A stretch of 64,000 nucleotides of DNA from Pohlia nutans (Eukaryota; Streptophyta; Bryopsida; Bryales; Mniaceae): contig CM040086.1 in NCBI GenBank assembly GCA_022496805.1, positions 14,200,501-14,264,500 of the forward strand. Reading direction: 5' to 3'. Shown here piece after piece: positions 23,001 to 33,854 of the stretch; position 1 is the first letter of the stretch; the number at the start of each line of letters is the position of its first letter. The notes below the pieces were generated by a model. The model saw nothing but the letters and a program-made list of their open reading frames with translations. It ran no database searches and was not told the DNA's origin. Position numbers and translations under genes: made by a program.

Positions 23001-23802
23001 CCCTTTAGTGCCCAGGGGAACCACTAAGTGGTCACTAAATCGTTAGAAAATGAAATGCTGGAAAATCTGTGAACCATCACAGTCCGATGTTTGGAGTTGA
23101 GATGTGTCACTTTTGATTTTGCACATGATGCCAAATTAAATAAATTGAAATCTGACTTTTTTAGCTATCCAAATACCTATGTACAAAACACCAAAATACT
23201 ACAAATACCTCAAAATACATCAAATACTTACAAATACAACACATGTACTATGTGGTATTTCTTATGTTTGCAGGTTTGTTATCTTGTATATATTTTTGGA
23301 TTGTGTTCTCTTATTCATGTTCCATTAGTGTATGTAGTCCGATCTTGATCAATGTACCAACTCCTTTCTTATTTTAACATATGAATTTTGTCTTGAACCG
23401 TACATGGATAAGCCACCCTCACTTATAAAATTCACAATAATTATGTATGAGTCCGTTCTTGACATGAATGATTGCAATGAAGAGGTGTTGACACAGGCCA
23501 TTGTTGAACATCTTCACTTTTATTTTTGAAAATTTAACCCAAATTCTATTTAACCTTAAAGTCACACACCCCCCAAAATCTCATTTTTGAGTGTGCATTA
23601 TACGGTTCAAAGACATACTATAATCTTCCAATCCAACAGTCCGATCTTACCAAGATTTGACCGACACTTGTTTTGTTAAGCTATGTTTAAATTCATACGG
23701 TTGGATACTATTAATAGTATCTTTAATTTTAACAAATAGAGTTTCAAAGAAACATTGCAAAAAAAACTATATTCCTGCAGAACCACTCTGGGCGCTAAAG
23801 GG
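23001..23802. mobile_element. TTAA-flanked piggyBac-like MITE, family A
   Basis: TIRs are CCCTTTAGTGCCC and GGGCGCTAAAGGG, 12 of 13 bases complementary, with TTAA at 22997-23000 and 23803-23806. A palindrome CCACTAAGTGG lies at 23021-23031. A relative, split by later insertions, is at 60043-60404 plus 61408-61848. The 85-codon frame inside is not conserved in the relative and is not a transposase. Confidence 0.85.
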
Positions 23803-23806
23803 TTAA

Positions 23807-24257
23807 GGCCCCTTTAGACTAGGGGCAAGAAGCCGTGAAGAGAGAAATTTCAGCCAATGGGAGGCTAAAAACCGAGAAGACCAAAGTAGTGTCACTTTAC
23901 ACCCAAAATTTTCAGTCGAAAGGATGGAAGGAGGAGAAAATGACATGGATAACTCTTTTGTTCTTGGTGGCAAGAAGAGTGGATATTTTTCAAGGCCCCC
24001 GGATTTTGCATCAAACCCACCTAAAGAGATGGGTCTAACGCAAAATCCAGGGGCCGTTTGGCGAAAATCCGGGGGGCATTTGGAGGGGGTTTATAGTGGG
24101 TGTTGGAAATTAGTCAAGAAGATACTAAAAATCGTTCTGATGTAAAATTAGCGTGATATGAAGATTTCAGCCGTTCAGTAAAAATTTCAGCACTCATTAA
24201 TTTTGAGATTTGGCAAAATACAGTAGTGCGTGCTTTGGGAATCAGTACCACACACAC
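23807..24257. other. Intergenic DNA with a repeat terminus
   Basis: Near 23805-23850 the sequence GGCCCCTTTAGACTAGGGGC followed by AAGAAGCCGTGA recurs with changes at about 48358-48405. This may be the end of an unclassified element. No gene. Confidence 0.35.
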
Positions 24258-24661
24258 TAAGGTAGGAAAACCAAAAACGGTTAATGCCCTCAAGGTGTGC
24301 ACTAGAGTTTTTTAAAAGCAGGGAGGTCGTAGACCGAAAATGGAGAACTTTTGCATGACGAGGATTACTAAAAATTACTAATTTTTTTGGAATCTTGTGT
24401 GCGGTTTTCTGTGATATTAGTTAACCGTTTTAGGTGCTTTCATGTGTAGAAAAGGAAGAGTCTAGTATACAAGAAGGGGGTTTGACAAACTTCCCACTTT
24501 GAGAAATTGTAGATAATTATTTACGGGGAATAAAAATACGAAACAACTTGCATTCTTCATCATTTCTTCTTCTTCATCTCAAAAAAATTTCACATAATTT
24601 CTAACTCCATTCCTTCTGGTCAAATCACCTTATTTTCACCGTTTTTGGTTTTCCTACCTTA
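24258..24661. repeat. Perfect 24-bp inverted repeat around a 356-bp spacer
   Basis: The 24 bases at 24258-24281 (starting TAAGGTAGGAAAACC) are the exact complement of 24638-24661. A separate stretch with 'ttggcaaaata.ag.' lies outside each arm in direct orientation. It could be a MITE of about 400 bp; no target duplication is obvious. Confidence 0.6.
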
Positions 24662-24913
24662 AATGGGAAAAATCGGTGATTACGTTTTCTGAAACTTGGC
24701 AAAATATAGTGCGTGTGGATAAGTTACGATTTCTCAAACTTAGCAAAATTGCTACAGCCTTTAACTTTGGATAAGCATTTTTTGATAATTCTATTTTATG
24801 TTTTACAATAAATTTTGGAGCAACTTATTACATTCGATTCATTCTTTATATATTTTGACATTTTGTAGCAGTTTCTATGTTTTTGACTCATTTTTGTGTA
24901 TTATCTCTTTTAA

Positions 24914-25450
24914 CCCCTAAGTGACGGATCAACCATTTTATGGTCTCTCCCCTTTTTTTACGGTCTGCCCGAGATAGGAAAAAAAATTAGAAAATAAAAA
25001 ATATTTTCAAATAGGGAATCAAGTCTACTTTCCAACCCAATTTGAATCATGTCAATCCGAGTTAAACTCCACCTAGGAGAAAGTTTTAAAGACAAACACT
25101 TCTACATTGTTTAGTGTTAGAAAACTTACTATTTGGGGAAATTAATGATGTTCTCTCCTTTGAAAATTTTCTTTTTTAAAATTTTAGAATAGAATGTTTA
25201 GTTTTAACGAATCATTAAAAAATTCAAATTCTAAAAATAAAATTTGTAATTCTGATAAATATTTGAAGTTAAATGCTTATAAATTCATTATGAGAAGATA
25301 AAAAGCTATTTTTTGAAATTTGACCGTAAGGGTAATTACTAAACATCAAGCTCCTCATTTTCTCTTGTGGACCAAACTTCATCAAAGTTGAAGAAGTATT
25401 TTTTTATAACACATTTATGTTTTGCCTTTACCCCTTCCGTCATTTAGGGG
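24914..25450. mobile_element. TTAA-flanked piggyBac-like MITE, family B
   Basis: The left end CCCCTAAGTGACGGA and right end TCCGTCATTTAGGGG are complementary in 14 of 15 bases. TTAA flanks at 24910-24913 and 25451-25454. A palindrome ACCAT-TTT-ATGGT lies at 24932-24944. Inverted relatives are at 27831-28352 and 33033-33565. Confidence 0.88.
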
Positions 25451-25454
25451 TTAA

Positions 25455-25688
25455 CCCTTAAACAACAGTTCCTTGCCTAATACCACACCCAAAATCTCTT
25501 TTAAATTCCATTTTAAGCATGATTCTGTGTTTAATTTACTTTAGCTTTATTCTAAAGAAGTATAGATCTCTCTAAGGTGCTCGGTTTGGAATTTTAAAAA
25601 CCCCATTTGGTGCAATGGTGTAGAAGTTATGAGCAAGATTCTCCCAAACTAAAACCAAGCCCGTGGGGCTGGCATTGTCGTTTAAGGA
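25455..25688. mobile_element. Short TTAA-flanked MITE sharing a TTAA with its neighbour
   Basis: Left end CCCTTAAACAAC and right end GTCGTTTAAGGA are complementary in 10 of 12 positions. The left TTAA (25451-25454) is the right TTAA of the preceding element, and the right TTAA is 25689-25692. At 234 bp it is one of the smallest members. Confidence 0.6.
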
Positions 25689-25696
25689 TTAATGTA

Positions 25697-26349
25697 CAGT
25701 GGGGTACCAATCAAAATGTCGTTTCCGAATTCGCAGCGAGAAAATTTTCAGTACTGCCAACTTTGAAAAGCCTCCTGAGAGCTCAAAAATTGGAGTTATA
25801 CCACGAATTTATACCAAAGAATTATCTTTAAGTAAATTTTATGTATGCCAAATTTCAAGGCCAAAAGATTCACCAAAAAAAAGTTATTCAAAATCTACCA
25901 ACATTGTAGTCAAAGTTGGTAGCAATGAAATGGTATCCCCCATTGTTTCCCACAACTACACATGTTGGTAGATTGTTCACATCGTTTTTTTCATTAATCT
26001 TTTGGCCTTGAAATTTTTATCATGTTTTATTAACATATAGAGGTTTTTTTTCCAAGAATTTCATGGCAAAATAAATAAAAAATTAATCTTTGGGAGGTTG
26101 TCAAAGTTGGCAGCAGTGAAAAGCTACCAATGTTGGTAGATTTTGAAAAACTTTGTTTCGGTGAATCTTTTGGCCTTGAAATCTTTCATACATATAATTA
26201 ACTTAAAGATAATTCTTTGGTAAAAATTTCGTAATATATCACCAATTTTTGAGCTCTCTGAAGGCTTTCAAAGAGGCTTTCAAAGTTGGCAGTACTGAAA
26301 TTTTTCTCGTTGCGAATTCGGAAACGACATTTTGATTGGAACCCCACTG
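25697..26349. mobile_element. Long-TIR element with TA target duplication
   Basis: It starts CAGTGGGGTACCAATC and ends GATTGGAACCCCACTG, flanked on both sides by TA (25695-25696 and 26350-26351). The arms match for about 220 bp, through 'tgtcgtttccgaattcg', 'cagtactgccaactttga' and 'tcaaggccaaaagattcacc', around a centre of roughly 200 bp. TA duplications with CAGT ends point to the Tc1/mariner/pogo group; the assignment is tentative. Reading frames in the two arms are mirror images. Confidence 0.75.
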
Positions 26350-26603
26350 TAAATAGTGAAGTTCTTTTTTCTTTTTTTTCTTCTAGAAAATTCTTGTGAA
26401 AAAAATTCAATAAGTTGTATCACAACATTATTAAGGAGGAGCATTTTGATCCTTCTAACTTGTGAGGAATGTTACACACTATGTCATATTTTAAGTTTTT
26501 GACCTTAAGTACATGAAGACTTATAATGAACAATTAATTAAAAAGTGGTATGTGTGTTCAAACATTGTTTGCCAATGTGTTGCACCCCAAGGCCATTGCT
26601 TAA

Positions 26604-27494
26604 CCCCTAAAGGCAAAAATTTGGTTATAGTTGATCAATAACTTCCATTTCTAAATGTAGTTTTTGTTCATTTCCAAAAAGCCAAATCCTTACTCTTAGA
26701 AAATTTCTATACAATGATATACACTATTCACTATACAACAATCCTATGTGAATAAAGTTCAAAAGCGTGAATACATAAATTTTACTGTACAATGTGTTGC
26801 ACAATTTGTAAAAAACAAAAAAAAAACATAAACAATATAATTTTTTTTCATTAAATGGATTTCAAAACTGACCACTACAACTAGTCAATTTTGGTTTTGT
26901 GTTCAAAATTGCTAATTTATTTTTATTTTAATAGAGGTGTCCCTGGAATCAACAATTTGAAAAAAATCATCATAAAGTACTATTTAAAAGAATATTTTGA
27001 AATTGATATACAAATGAAAGTTCTAGATTTTGAATTTTAGATTCCATTCATACAGTTCAATTCTCTAATACTATCACCAATATTTAATTATCAATTTTGA
27101 AAGTCAAAATCAAAAATTCCTTCTAAATTTGATTACAAACAAAAATTTACATTCTTCGAGAAAAAATTTCTGGAATGGGTTTGAAATGAGATACTCTTAA
27201 ACGTGTTGATTATATGAAATTTTTGTGTTCTTTAAATCTATGACCTCATTTTTGCAACTTTTGAACTAAACTCAATGCAATTTTGGCTCTGTCAACAACT
27301 TGATATACTTTTACATTTGTGATTTTAGAAGAATATGTACTCAAGTATGACTAAATCCAACCATTAGATAGGACAACAACTTGATGAAGTATCTCCAAAC
27401 AATTGAATGACTTTCATCCAAAGCATTGATGAGAACATAGGGTGGGTTTGAATGTGTTAGTCGTCCATAAACTGGACGTTGTGATGTTTAGGGG
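26604..27494. mobile_element. TTAA-flanked piggyBac-like MITE, family K (long member)
   Basis: TTAA at 26600-26603 and 27495-27498. Ends are CCCCTAAAGGC and GTGATGTTTAGGGG, whose outer eight bases are complementary. A palindrome GTCCA-n5-TGGAC lies at 27463-27477. The right 560 bp or so is collinear with 48525-49134 and, in reverse, with 34934-35513. The left 330 bp is extra and AT-rich, so this copy may be a fusion or an older, fuller form. Confidence 0.7.
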
Positions 27495-27830
27495 TTAAAG
27501 AACTACACAATTTTTTTTTCACCTCAAATTCTTTGTATAAAAACAATTTGGTCTTGTACATGGCACACTTGTTTCAACTACCATACTTTGGGAGCAACTT
27601 TATCGACCCTACATCGAATAATTAATATTTTCTAGAAATATATGTGGCAAATTAAATATACCCCAAAATCCTTTTTTTTCCCTTATTTTTTTTTTGAAAA
27701 ACGATTTCTCAAAAAATTGTACTCTATTTTTAGATATTTTGGGGCCAAACTTTACCCTAAAATACGGTATATGCAATGCTTTCTTATGGAAACATTATTA
27801 AATGCCTTGCGTTCATAGAAGAATATTTAA

Positions 27831-28352
27831 CCCCTAAATGGCAGAGGGGGTAAGGGAAAAACATAAATGTGTTATAAAAAATTACTTCTTCAACTTTGAT
27901 GAAGTTTGGTCCAAAGAGAAAATGAGGAGTTTGATGTTTAGTGATTATCCATATGGTCAAATTTCAAAAAATAGCTTTTTATCTTCTCATAATGAATTTA
28001 GAAGCATTTAACTTCAAATAATTTTATTTTTAAAATTTGAACTTTTTTATGATTTGTTAAGACTAGACATTCTATTCTAAAATTATAAAAATAAGTTTTT
28101 TCAAATGAGAGAACATCATTACTTTCCCCAAATAGTAAGTTTTCTAACACTAGACAATGTAGGAGTGTTTGTCTTTGAAATTTTCTCCCGGGTGGAGTTT
28201 AACTCGGATTGACATGATTCAAATTGGGTTGGAAAGTAGACTTGATTCCCTATTTGAAAATATTTTTTATTTTCTATAAAAAAAAAATTCTATCTCGGGC
28301 AGCCCGTAAAAAAGGGCAGAGACCATAAAATGGTTTATCCGTCACTTATGGG
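27831..28352. mobile_element. TTAA-flanked piggyBac-like MITE, family B (inverted)
   Basis: TTAA at 27827-27830 and 28353-28356. Ends are CCCCTAAATGGCAGA and TCCGTCACTTATGGG. A palindrome ACCATAAAATGGT lies at 28322-28334, 18 bp inside the right end. The whole length is collinear with the reverse complement of 24914-25450. Confidence 0.85.
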
Positions 28353-28356
28353 TTAA

Positions 28357-28855
28357 GTTCAATGTAATATCTCTATTTTTCAATATTGGGTAATATAGAA
28401 GTATATTAACTATACTATGCTAGATGCTAGTTATGAAGCTTTGATTTCTTTATAAATTTCTTTGACCTTACTAAATTTACAATAATTTTTCATATATGCA
28501 AGAAATTTGAGAGATTCAATGAAGTGGACATTACGTATAATTCAAAGAAGCTGTATTATATATTCACATATACAATCCCTTGTAGAGTGATTGTTTTGTA
28601 TGAAAAAATTAAGGTCAAAAACAAAAATGGGTACTCTAAAATAGATTTAATATATTTTGAGGAATTATTGAATTTCATATATTTTCAAAAAAATCCTACA
28701 AATTGGATGTAACAATCATTGACATTATACTGTACATATCATCAATGATTGTTTATAAGGCCATCATCTCTTTAAAACATATTGATGATTTTTTTCTTTT
28801 AGCTTGTTTTTGAGTTTGAATCTTACATGATGCATGCCAACATTTCCAACAATTT
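28357..28855. other. AT-rich spacer with a small hairpin
   Basis: A short inverted repeat, AACAATCATTGA and TCAATGATTGTT, lies at about 28711-28752. No gene. Confidence 0.4.
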
Positions 28856-29120
28856 TTAGAATATAACCAAAGTTTAGTTGATGGGGTGGGAGACTATAAA
28901 ATTACTTTATTTAAAAACAGTGATACTATTTACGTACGTTTAAAAATAAAAATAAAATTATGGAGTACATTAGATACTAGAACTTGATGTTTACTTTTTA
29001 GATTTTACTCTAATATAATCACCACATAATTGTTTTAATAAATTGACCTAAACATAAACATTGAAGCAATATCTAAAGTCCTTTTATTTTCCTTTTATTT
29101 TGATTTTATACATGAGGTAC

Positions 29121-29154
<34 letters not shown>

Positions 29155-29239
29155 ATTATGTATATTTCAAACTTAGGAGGGATGAATCTACATAATAAAT
29201 TGTCAATTTCATTCAATGATTATAGAATTTTTTTATATC

Positions 29240-29537
29240 TTCGTGTACATTTCACAAACTGTTTACAATTGGTCAAAAGGTAAAAAATGAGACATACCTT
29301 GTCAGTCATTTCTATATTAAATGACTGGCATGGTGTCCGTTTCACAAACTCTTTATTGCTCGTAGAAAAGGTAAAACTAAGGCATATCGCGTCAGTTATT
29401 TCTATATTAAGTGACTGACATGGTGTGTATTTAACAAATTGTTTACCGCTGGTGGAAAATGTACAAATGAGGCATATTACGTCAGCCATTTCTATATTAA
29501 ACGACCTACATGGTGTGGGTTTCACAAATTGTCTACT
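29240..29537. repeat. Minisatellite, about 90-bp unit (F module i), first part
   Basis: Units contain 'tttcacaaactgtttac', 'aaaggtaaaaatgaggcata', 'gtcagtcatttctatattaa' and 'tgacatggtgtg'. There are about 3.4 copies before the insertion of element E. Confidence 0.85.
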
Positions 29538-30165
29538 CATTAGACAAAATTCAGGGTCTCCAAAAGACCTTGTAAGAAAATTTGGATTAGGTGACTTGTC
29601 TACCCAAACGCCTCTCTCCGATGGTAGAACTGTGAGTTCCTATTGCTGCCCGCAAAGTTGATTGCGGGAATTGACACTGTTGGAAGCGAATTGCGTAGAC
29701 AGCCACGGGCTTCCTTGGCTTCGACGTGTCGACGGTGTTTGGCAAACGACCCTCTCATTGTATTTATTGCTCTGCACCAACAATGAAAGATCTTGGTAGA
29801 GTGAGTTACTAAGTGGAGGATTAGATTCTTGTCAACCCACTTAGAATTGAACTCGGGAAAGAAGTTAGCTGGCACAACGATAACTTCGTTGAAATTGAAG
29901 CGTGACCTTTAAATGCAAATGCTCACGCCACCATTCAAAAGTGCTTGGGCTTTGCGTCACATGTGCATTCTTGTCAACCCCAGCAACATCTCTCTTGAGG
30001 CACACACGCTTCCTCGCAACGATTGGGTCGACCCACTCTCCCTGCAGTGCTCGCAGTGTTGTAGCACCATTGGTGACAGCCTCAAAAAGTGACGGGCATA
30101 CTCCAAAAAAATTGGCACGTAAGAAAACCTCAGGGCCTTTTGAAGACCCTAAATTTCTCCTAATG
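29538..30165. mobile_element. Inverted-repeat element E inserted in the minisatellite
   Basis: The ends are imperfect inverted repeats of about 35 bp: CATTAGACAAAATTCAGGG then TCTCCAAAAGACC on the left, with the matching complement ending TTTCTCCTAATG on the right. The interior is markedly more GC-rich than its surroundings and holds no recognisable gene. A partial relative lies at about 54265-54520, sharing 'tcgacccac' and 'cgggcatact' blocks. The minisatellite resumes on the other side. Confidence 0.65.
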
Positions 30166-30845
30166 GTTAGTGGAAAAGATAATAATGAGGCATATCACGT
30201 TAGTCATTTCTATGTTAAAGGACTGATATGGTGTGCATTTCATGAACCGTTACCCCTGGTAGAAAAGGTAAAAATGAGGCATATCATGTCACTCATTTCT
30301 ATGTTAAACAAGTGAGGTGGTGTGCGTTTTACAAACTATTTACTAGAGTGAAAAAGGTAAAAATAAGGCATATCATGTTTATCATTTCTATGTTAAACGA
30401 CAAACATGGTGTGCATTTCACACACTGTTTAGTGCAGACAAAAAAGGTAAAAATGAGGCATATCACGTTAGTCATTTCTATACTAAACAACTGACATAGC
30501 GTGTGTTTCACAAACCTTCTACCGTTGTGGAAAAGGTAAAAGTGCCGCATATCATGTTAGTCATTTTGATGTTAAACAACTCGCATGGTGTGCGTTTCAC
30601 AAACCGTTCACCGTTGGTGAAAAAGGTAAAAATGAGGCATATCACATGAGTCATTTCTATGTTAAACAAATGACATGGTGTGTGTTTCACAATCTGTTTA
30701 CTACTAGTGCATATCATGTTAGTTATTTCTATGTTAACCGACAATTATAGTGTGCGTTTCACAAACCGATTACCACTAGTGGAAAAGGTAAAATGAGGCA
30801 TATCATGTCAGTCATTTCTACATTAAACGTCTGACATGACATGGT
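30166..30845. repeat. Minisatellite, about 90-bp unit (F module i), second part
   Basis: About 7.5 copies continue the array, with 'ttcacaaacc' recurring every 88-91 bases except for one short unit near 30690-30760. Reading frames here (for example at 30312-30550 on both strands) are periodic products of the tandem repeat. Confidence 0.85.
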
Positions 30846-31274
30846 GTGCTTCACTTAAAAGTAAATCTCACTAACATAGTATGACCTTATGTTTAATATC
30901 AATCATTATGAAGGGGGCCATGAACTCGCGTGACATGGAGTATGTACATTAAGTTCATTCCCCTAAAGTAAAATTTAGAGTTGTAAATAGAAAATAATCT
31001 AAAACAACTTGCCAGTAAACTTCATGATGCCTCACTATTTAGAAACTTCAATTGCTATAATCTAATGATTCACAATATTATACAATCTTAAAATCTCAAG
31101 TATGTATCCACATGTACAATACTTTAAGATTTTGCGATTATTTTAGGACTAAGGTGCTCATTTTTTAATTTTTTTTTTCCTTTGAATACTTGACAACTTT
31201 ATTGACTTTCCATAAGAAGAAGACAATGTCAACACACATGTGTCAAATTTTTACTATTTTATTTTAATTTAGTT

Positions 31275-31278
<4 letters not shown>

Positions 31279-31320
<42 letters not shown>

Positions 31321-31403
31321 TATATATACATATATATATATACATATATATACATATATATATATATATACATATATATACATATATATACATATATATA
31401 CAC

Positions 31404-31434
<31 letters not shown>

Positions 31435-31435
31435 A
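31279..31435. repeat. (TA/CATA)n microsatellite
   Basis: A long TA run with CATA and CACA interruptions, giving a spurious Ile/Tyr-rich frame on the minus strand. Confidence 0.9.
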
Positions 31436-32170
31436 GTGGGGTATTAGAATTAACCAAAATGAGTGTCTCAAAGTGGAGACTTGCCTCATACTCGCGTTAG
31501 ACTTGTATTGAATTCAAAAATATTGCAAACTAAAGAAAGGAATGCACTATTGTGGGGTATAGAACTTGTGATCTCTCCAATGTTGGAGGACAATATCCAC
31601 AAGTTATTCAAGTTGAAAGGACTATTCATGAACAATATTTGTTCAAAATTGATTATATTAGAGTTATAGGATAACAAAGGAGGAGATGAAGACGAGTTGA
31701 AGAGTCATTTGCTCCCTATGATTACAATATTTGACAAGCACTGTTCATGCATAGTCCCTATGATCGGGTCTTTGGGCTTAGGAGAACTTCTCGGAACTTT
31801 TTTCTACCATTGAGGAGGTCACGAGTTCCACACTCCATGGCGGCGCAGACTAGTTTTGCAGTTTCTATGAACTCATAATGCTCAGTCTAAAGTTAGTCAA
31901 AGGTTTCTTTCTACTTTGAGACACTCTTTTTGGTTAACTCTTACTATTAGCATGCGAACAAACTATAGAAGTTAGAAAAGTCCTCTATTGTTTTCTAGTA
32001 ACTTTGTTCTCAAATATTCTTCACAATCTTCTTTTCACTATAACAAGAATAAGAAAAAAAATTGAAAACACAACTTTCTAAGTAAATCATTTATTTTAAA
32101 ATTAGTGTCTTCTAACGTGTTCTCTACTTACAGTAATAAGGTTATAGTGAACGGCCTATATACCAATGCT
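31436..32170. repeat. Segmental repeat partner of 18.4-19.3 kb
   Basis: Collinear with 18440-19290, including the block before the TTAA element ('…acggcctatatacc' against '…atggcctatatatg'). No gene. Confidence 0.6.
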
Positions 32171-32174
32171 TTAA

Positions 32175-32953
32175 CTCCTAAGCGTCCGAGGAGGTCCTCC
32201 ATCCAAATCTACCTTATTTTGGACATTTTTGTTGATGATCTCTGACTGGTTTTCAAACCCTTTTTTGTACATTCCAACAATATGACCTTGTATTCCTAGT
32301 CCTTATAACCCATCCCTCAAAATTTCAAAATATTTGTCTAGACGGATGTCAAACTAATAGCAAATGAAGTTTGAATTTAGATATTTCAAAGCCCTGAAAA
32401 ATCCAGGCAACCTTAATTTGATAGGCTCCCATATCTAAAAAGTGGTTATAATAAAGTGCCATTTTTTACCATCCCCAATATGACGTAGTTAACAAGATGC
32501 ATGACTGAAATTTGACAAGATGTTCAATTCATTAGCAATTTTTCAAGAGACCCTGTAATGAATGGAGGTATAAAGGGAAGCAAAAGATTATGGCTAAATT
32601 AGATTATGCATTCAACTCTTTTCCAATTGGAAGAGCCCACAACTCATAGCATGCAACTCATGCGAGTCGAACAAAAGTTCTTTTGAGATGCCCAATAAAT
32701 CTTGTTGACTTAGAATTTTTGTGCAAGCCTACCTAAAGTATTGAAGCTTTGTTCAACATTTAGGTGTTTCACTTTGAAAAACTCTCCTAAGTGGAGTTTT
32801 GATCGTATTGTCATAATTCCAATTGGGTTGAAAGGAAAACTCATTCACCTCTAACTCACCAAAAAAAAATTGTTGCAATAAAAAAAAATCTGGACTTGGA
32901 AAACCCAGGAAAATGAACAAAGACCCCAAAATAGTCTTTTGGGATCCTAGGGG
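32175..32953. mobile_element. TTAA-flanked piggyBac-like MITE, family H
   Basis: TTAA at 32171-32174 and 32954-32957. Ends are CTCCTAAGCGTCC and GATCCTAGGGG. It is the positional counterpart of 19298-20073, with similar flanks on both sides. Confidence 0.72.
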
Positions 32954-33032
32954 TTAAGCTTTTCACACAAATCTAGTAGTAGTTTAGAATTAAAGGCTTC
33001 AACAATCAACTCTTGGCGATATCGGTTGTTAA

Positions 33033-33565
33033 CCCCTAAATGACAGAGGGGGTAAGGGCAAAACCTAAATGTGTTATAAAATGATGTTTCTACAACTTTG
33101 ATGAAGTTTGGTCCAAAGGAGAAAATGAGAAGCACAATGTTTAGTAATTATCCGTACGGTCAAACTTTCAAAAAATGTTTTAGATACTCATTAAACAAAT
33201 TTAGAAGCATTTATCGTTGAATATTCACCCAAATTACAAATTTTATTTTTAGAATTTGAAATTTGGTATGATTGGTTGAAACTAGACATTCTATTCTAAA
33301 GTTCATAAAAGCAAAAATTTAGAAAGAGGGAACATCATTACTTTCCCGAAATAGTAAGTTTTGTAACACTAAGACAATATTGAGGTGTTTGTCTTTGAAA
33401 ATTTCTCCCGGGTGGAGTTTAACTCGGATTGACATGATTTGAATTGGGTTGGAAAGTAGACTTGATTTCCTATTTGAAAATATTTTTTATTTTTCAATTT
33501 TTTTCATTTCGGGCAGCCCGCTAAAAAAGGGCAGCGACCATAAAATGGTCGTTTAGTCACTTAGG
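33033..33565. mobile_element. TTAA element family B with rearranged right end
   Basis: The left side is intact: TTAA at 33029-33032, then CCCCTAAATGACAGA. It is collinear with 27831-28352 to the palindrome GACCATAAAATGGTC (33536-33550) and GTCACTTAGG. There the expected GGGG-TTAA is replaced by about 95 bp in which 'gaccataaaatggtcgttta' and 'ggtcggtcattgggtcat' are each duplicated (33566-33655). The partner repeat at about 20.15 kb lacks the insertion. Confidence 0.7.
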
Positions 33566-33828
33566 TCGGTCATTGGGTCATAATAAGGTACTGACCATAA
33601 AATGGTCGTTTAGTCATTTAGTTATAATAAGGTACTGGTCGGTCATTGGGTCATCAACCTTATTATAACTAAAAAGAAAAACTTCGAAAACGTGAATCCA
33701 CTGAATTCGCCTCATAACATTCACTAACTTGCATACCCACTGCCTTTCCGTCATGCACTTTGCTCATTACCTTGAGCCTCCACATGTCCACTTAGCTAGT
33801 CCACTTAGCTAGTGATGAAGTACTATTT

Positions 33829-33848
33829 GGTGTGGAATATTCCACACC
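33829..33848. repeat. Perfect 20-bp palindrome
   Basis: GGTGTGGAATATTCCACACC is its own complement. It lies in a stretch of about 67 bp (33785-33852) absent from the partner segmental repeat near 20.3 kb. That stretch also repeats 'gtccacttagctagt'. Similar GTGGAATATTCCAC-type motifs occur in the hairpins near 4.0 and 5.65 kb. Confidence 0.8.
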
Positions 33849-33854
33849 ATCTAC

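Larger units (their letters stand above)
28856..31000 (+). repeat. Repeat F, copy with module i amplified
   Basis: It starts with 'ttagaatataaccaaagtttagttgatgggg', continues through a TA tract (about 29128-29151) and 'aaacttaggagggatgaa', then a large module i minisatellite interrupted by element E, then 'agtatgaccttatgtttaatatcaatcattatgaagg'. It is the left part of the segmental repeat shared with 17.0-20.3 kb. Confidence 0.65.

Noticed and set aside
29902..30315. 137-codon frame
   Set aside because: It crosses the boundary between element E and the minisatellite and shows no domain.
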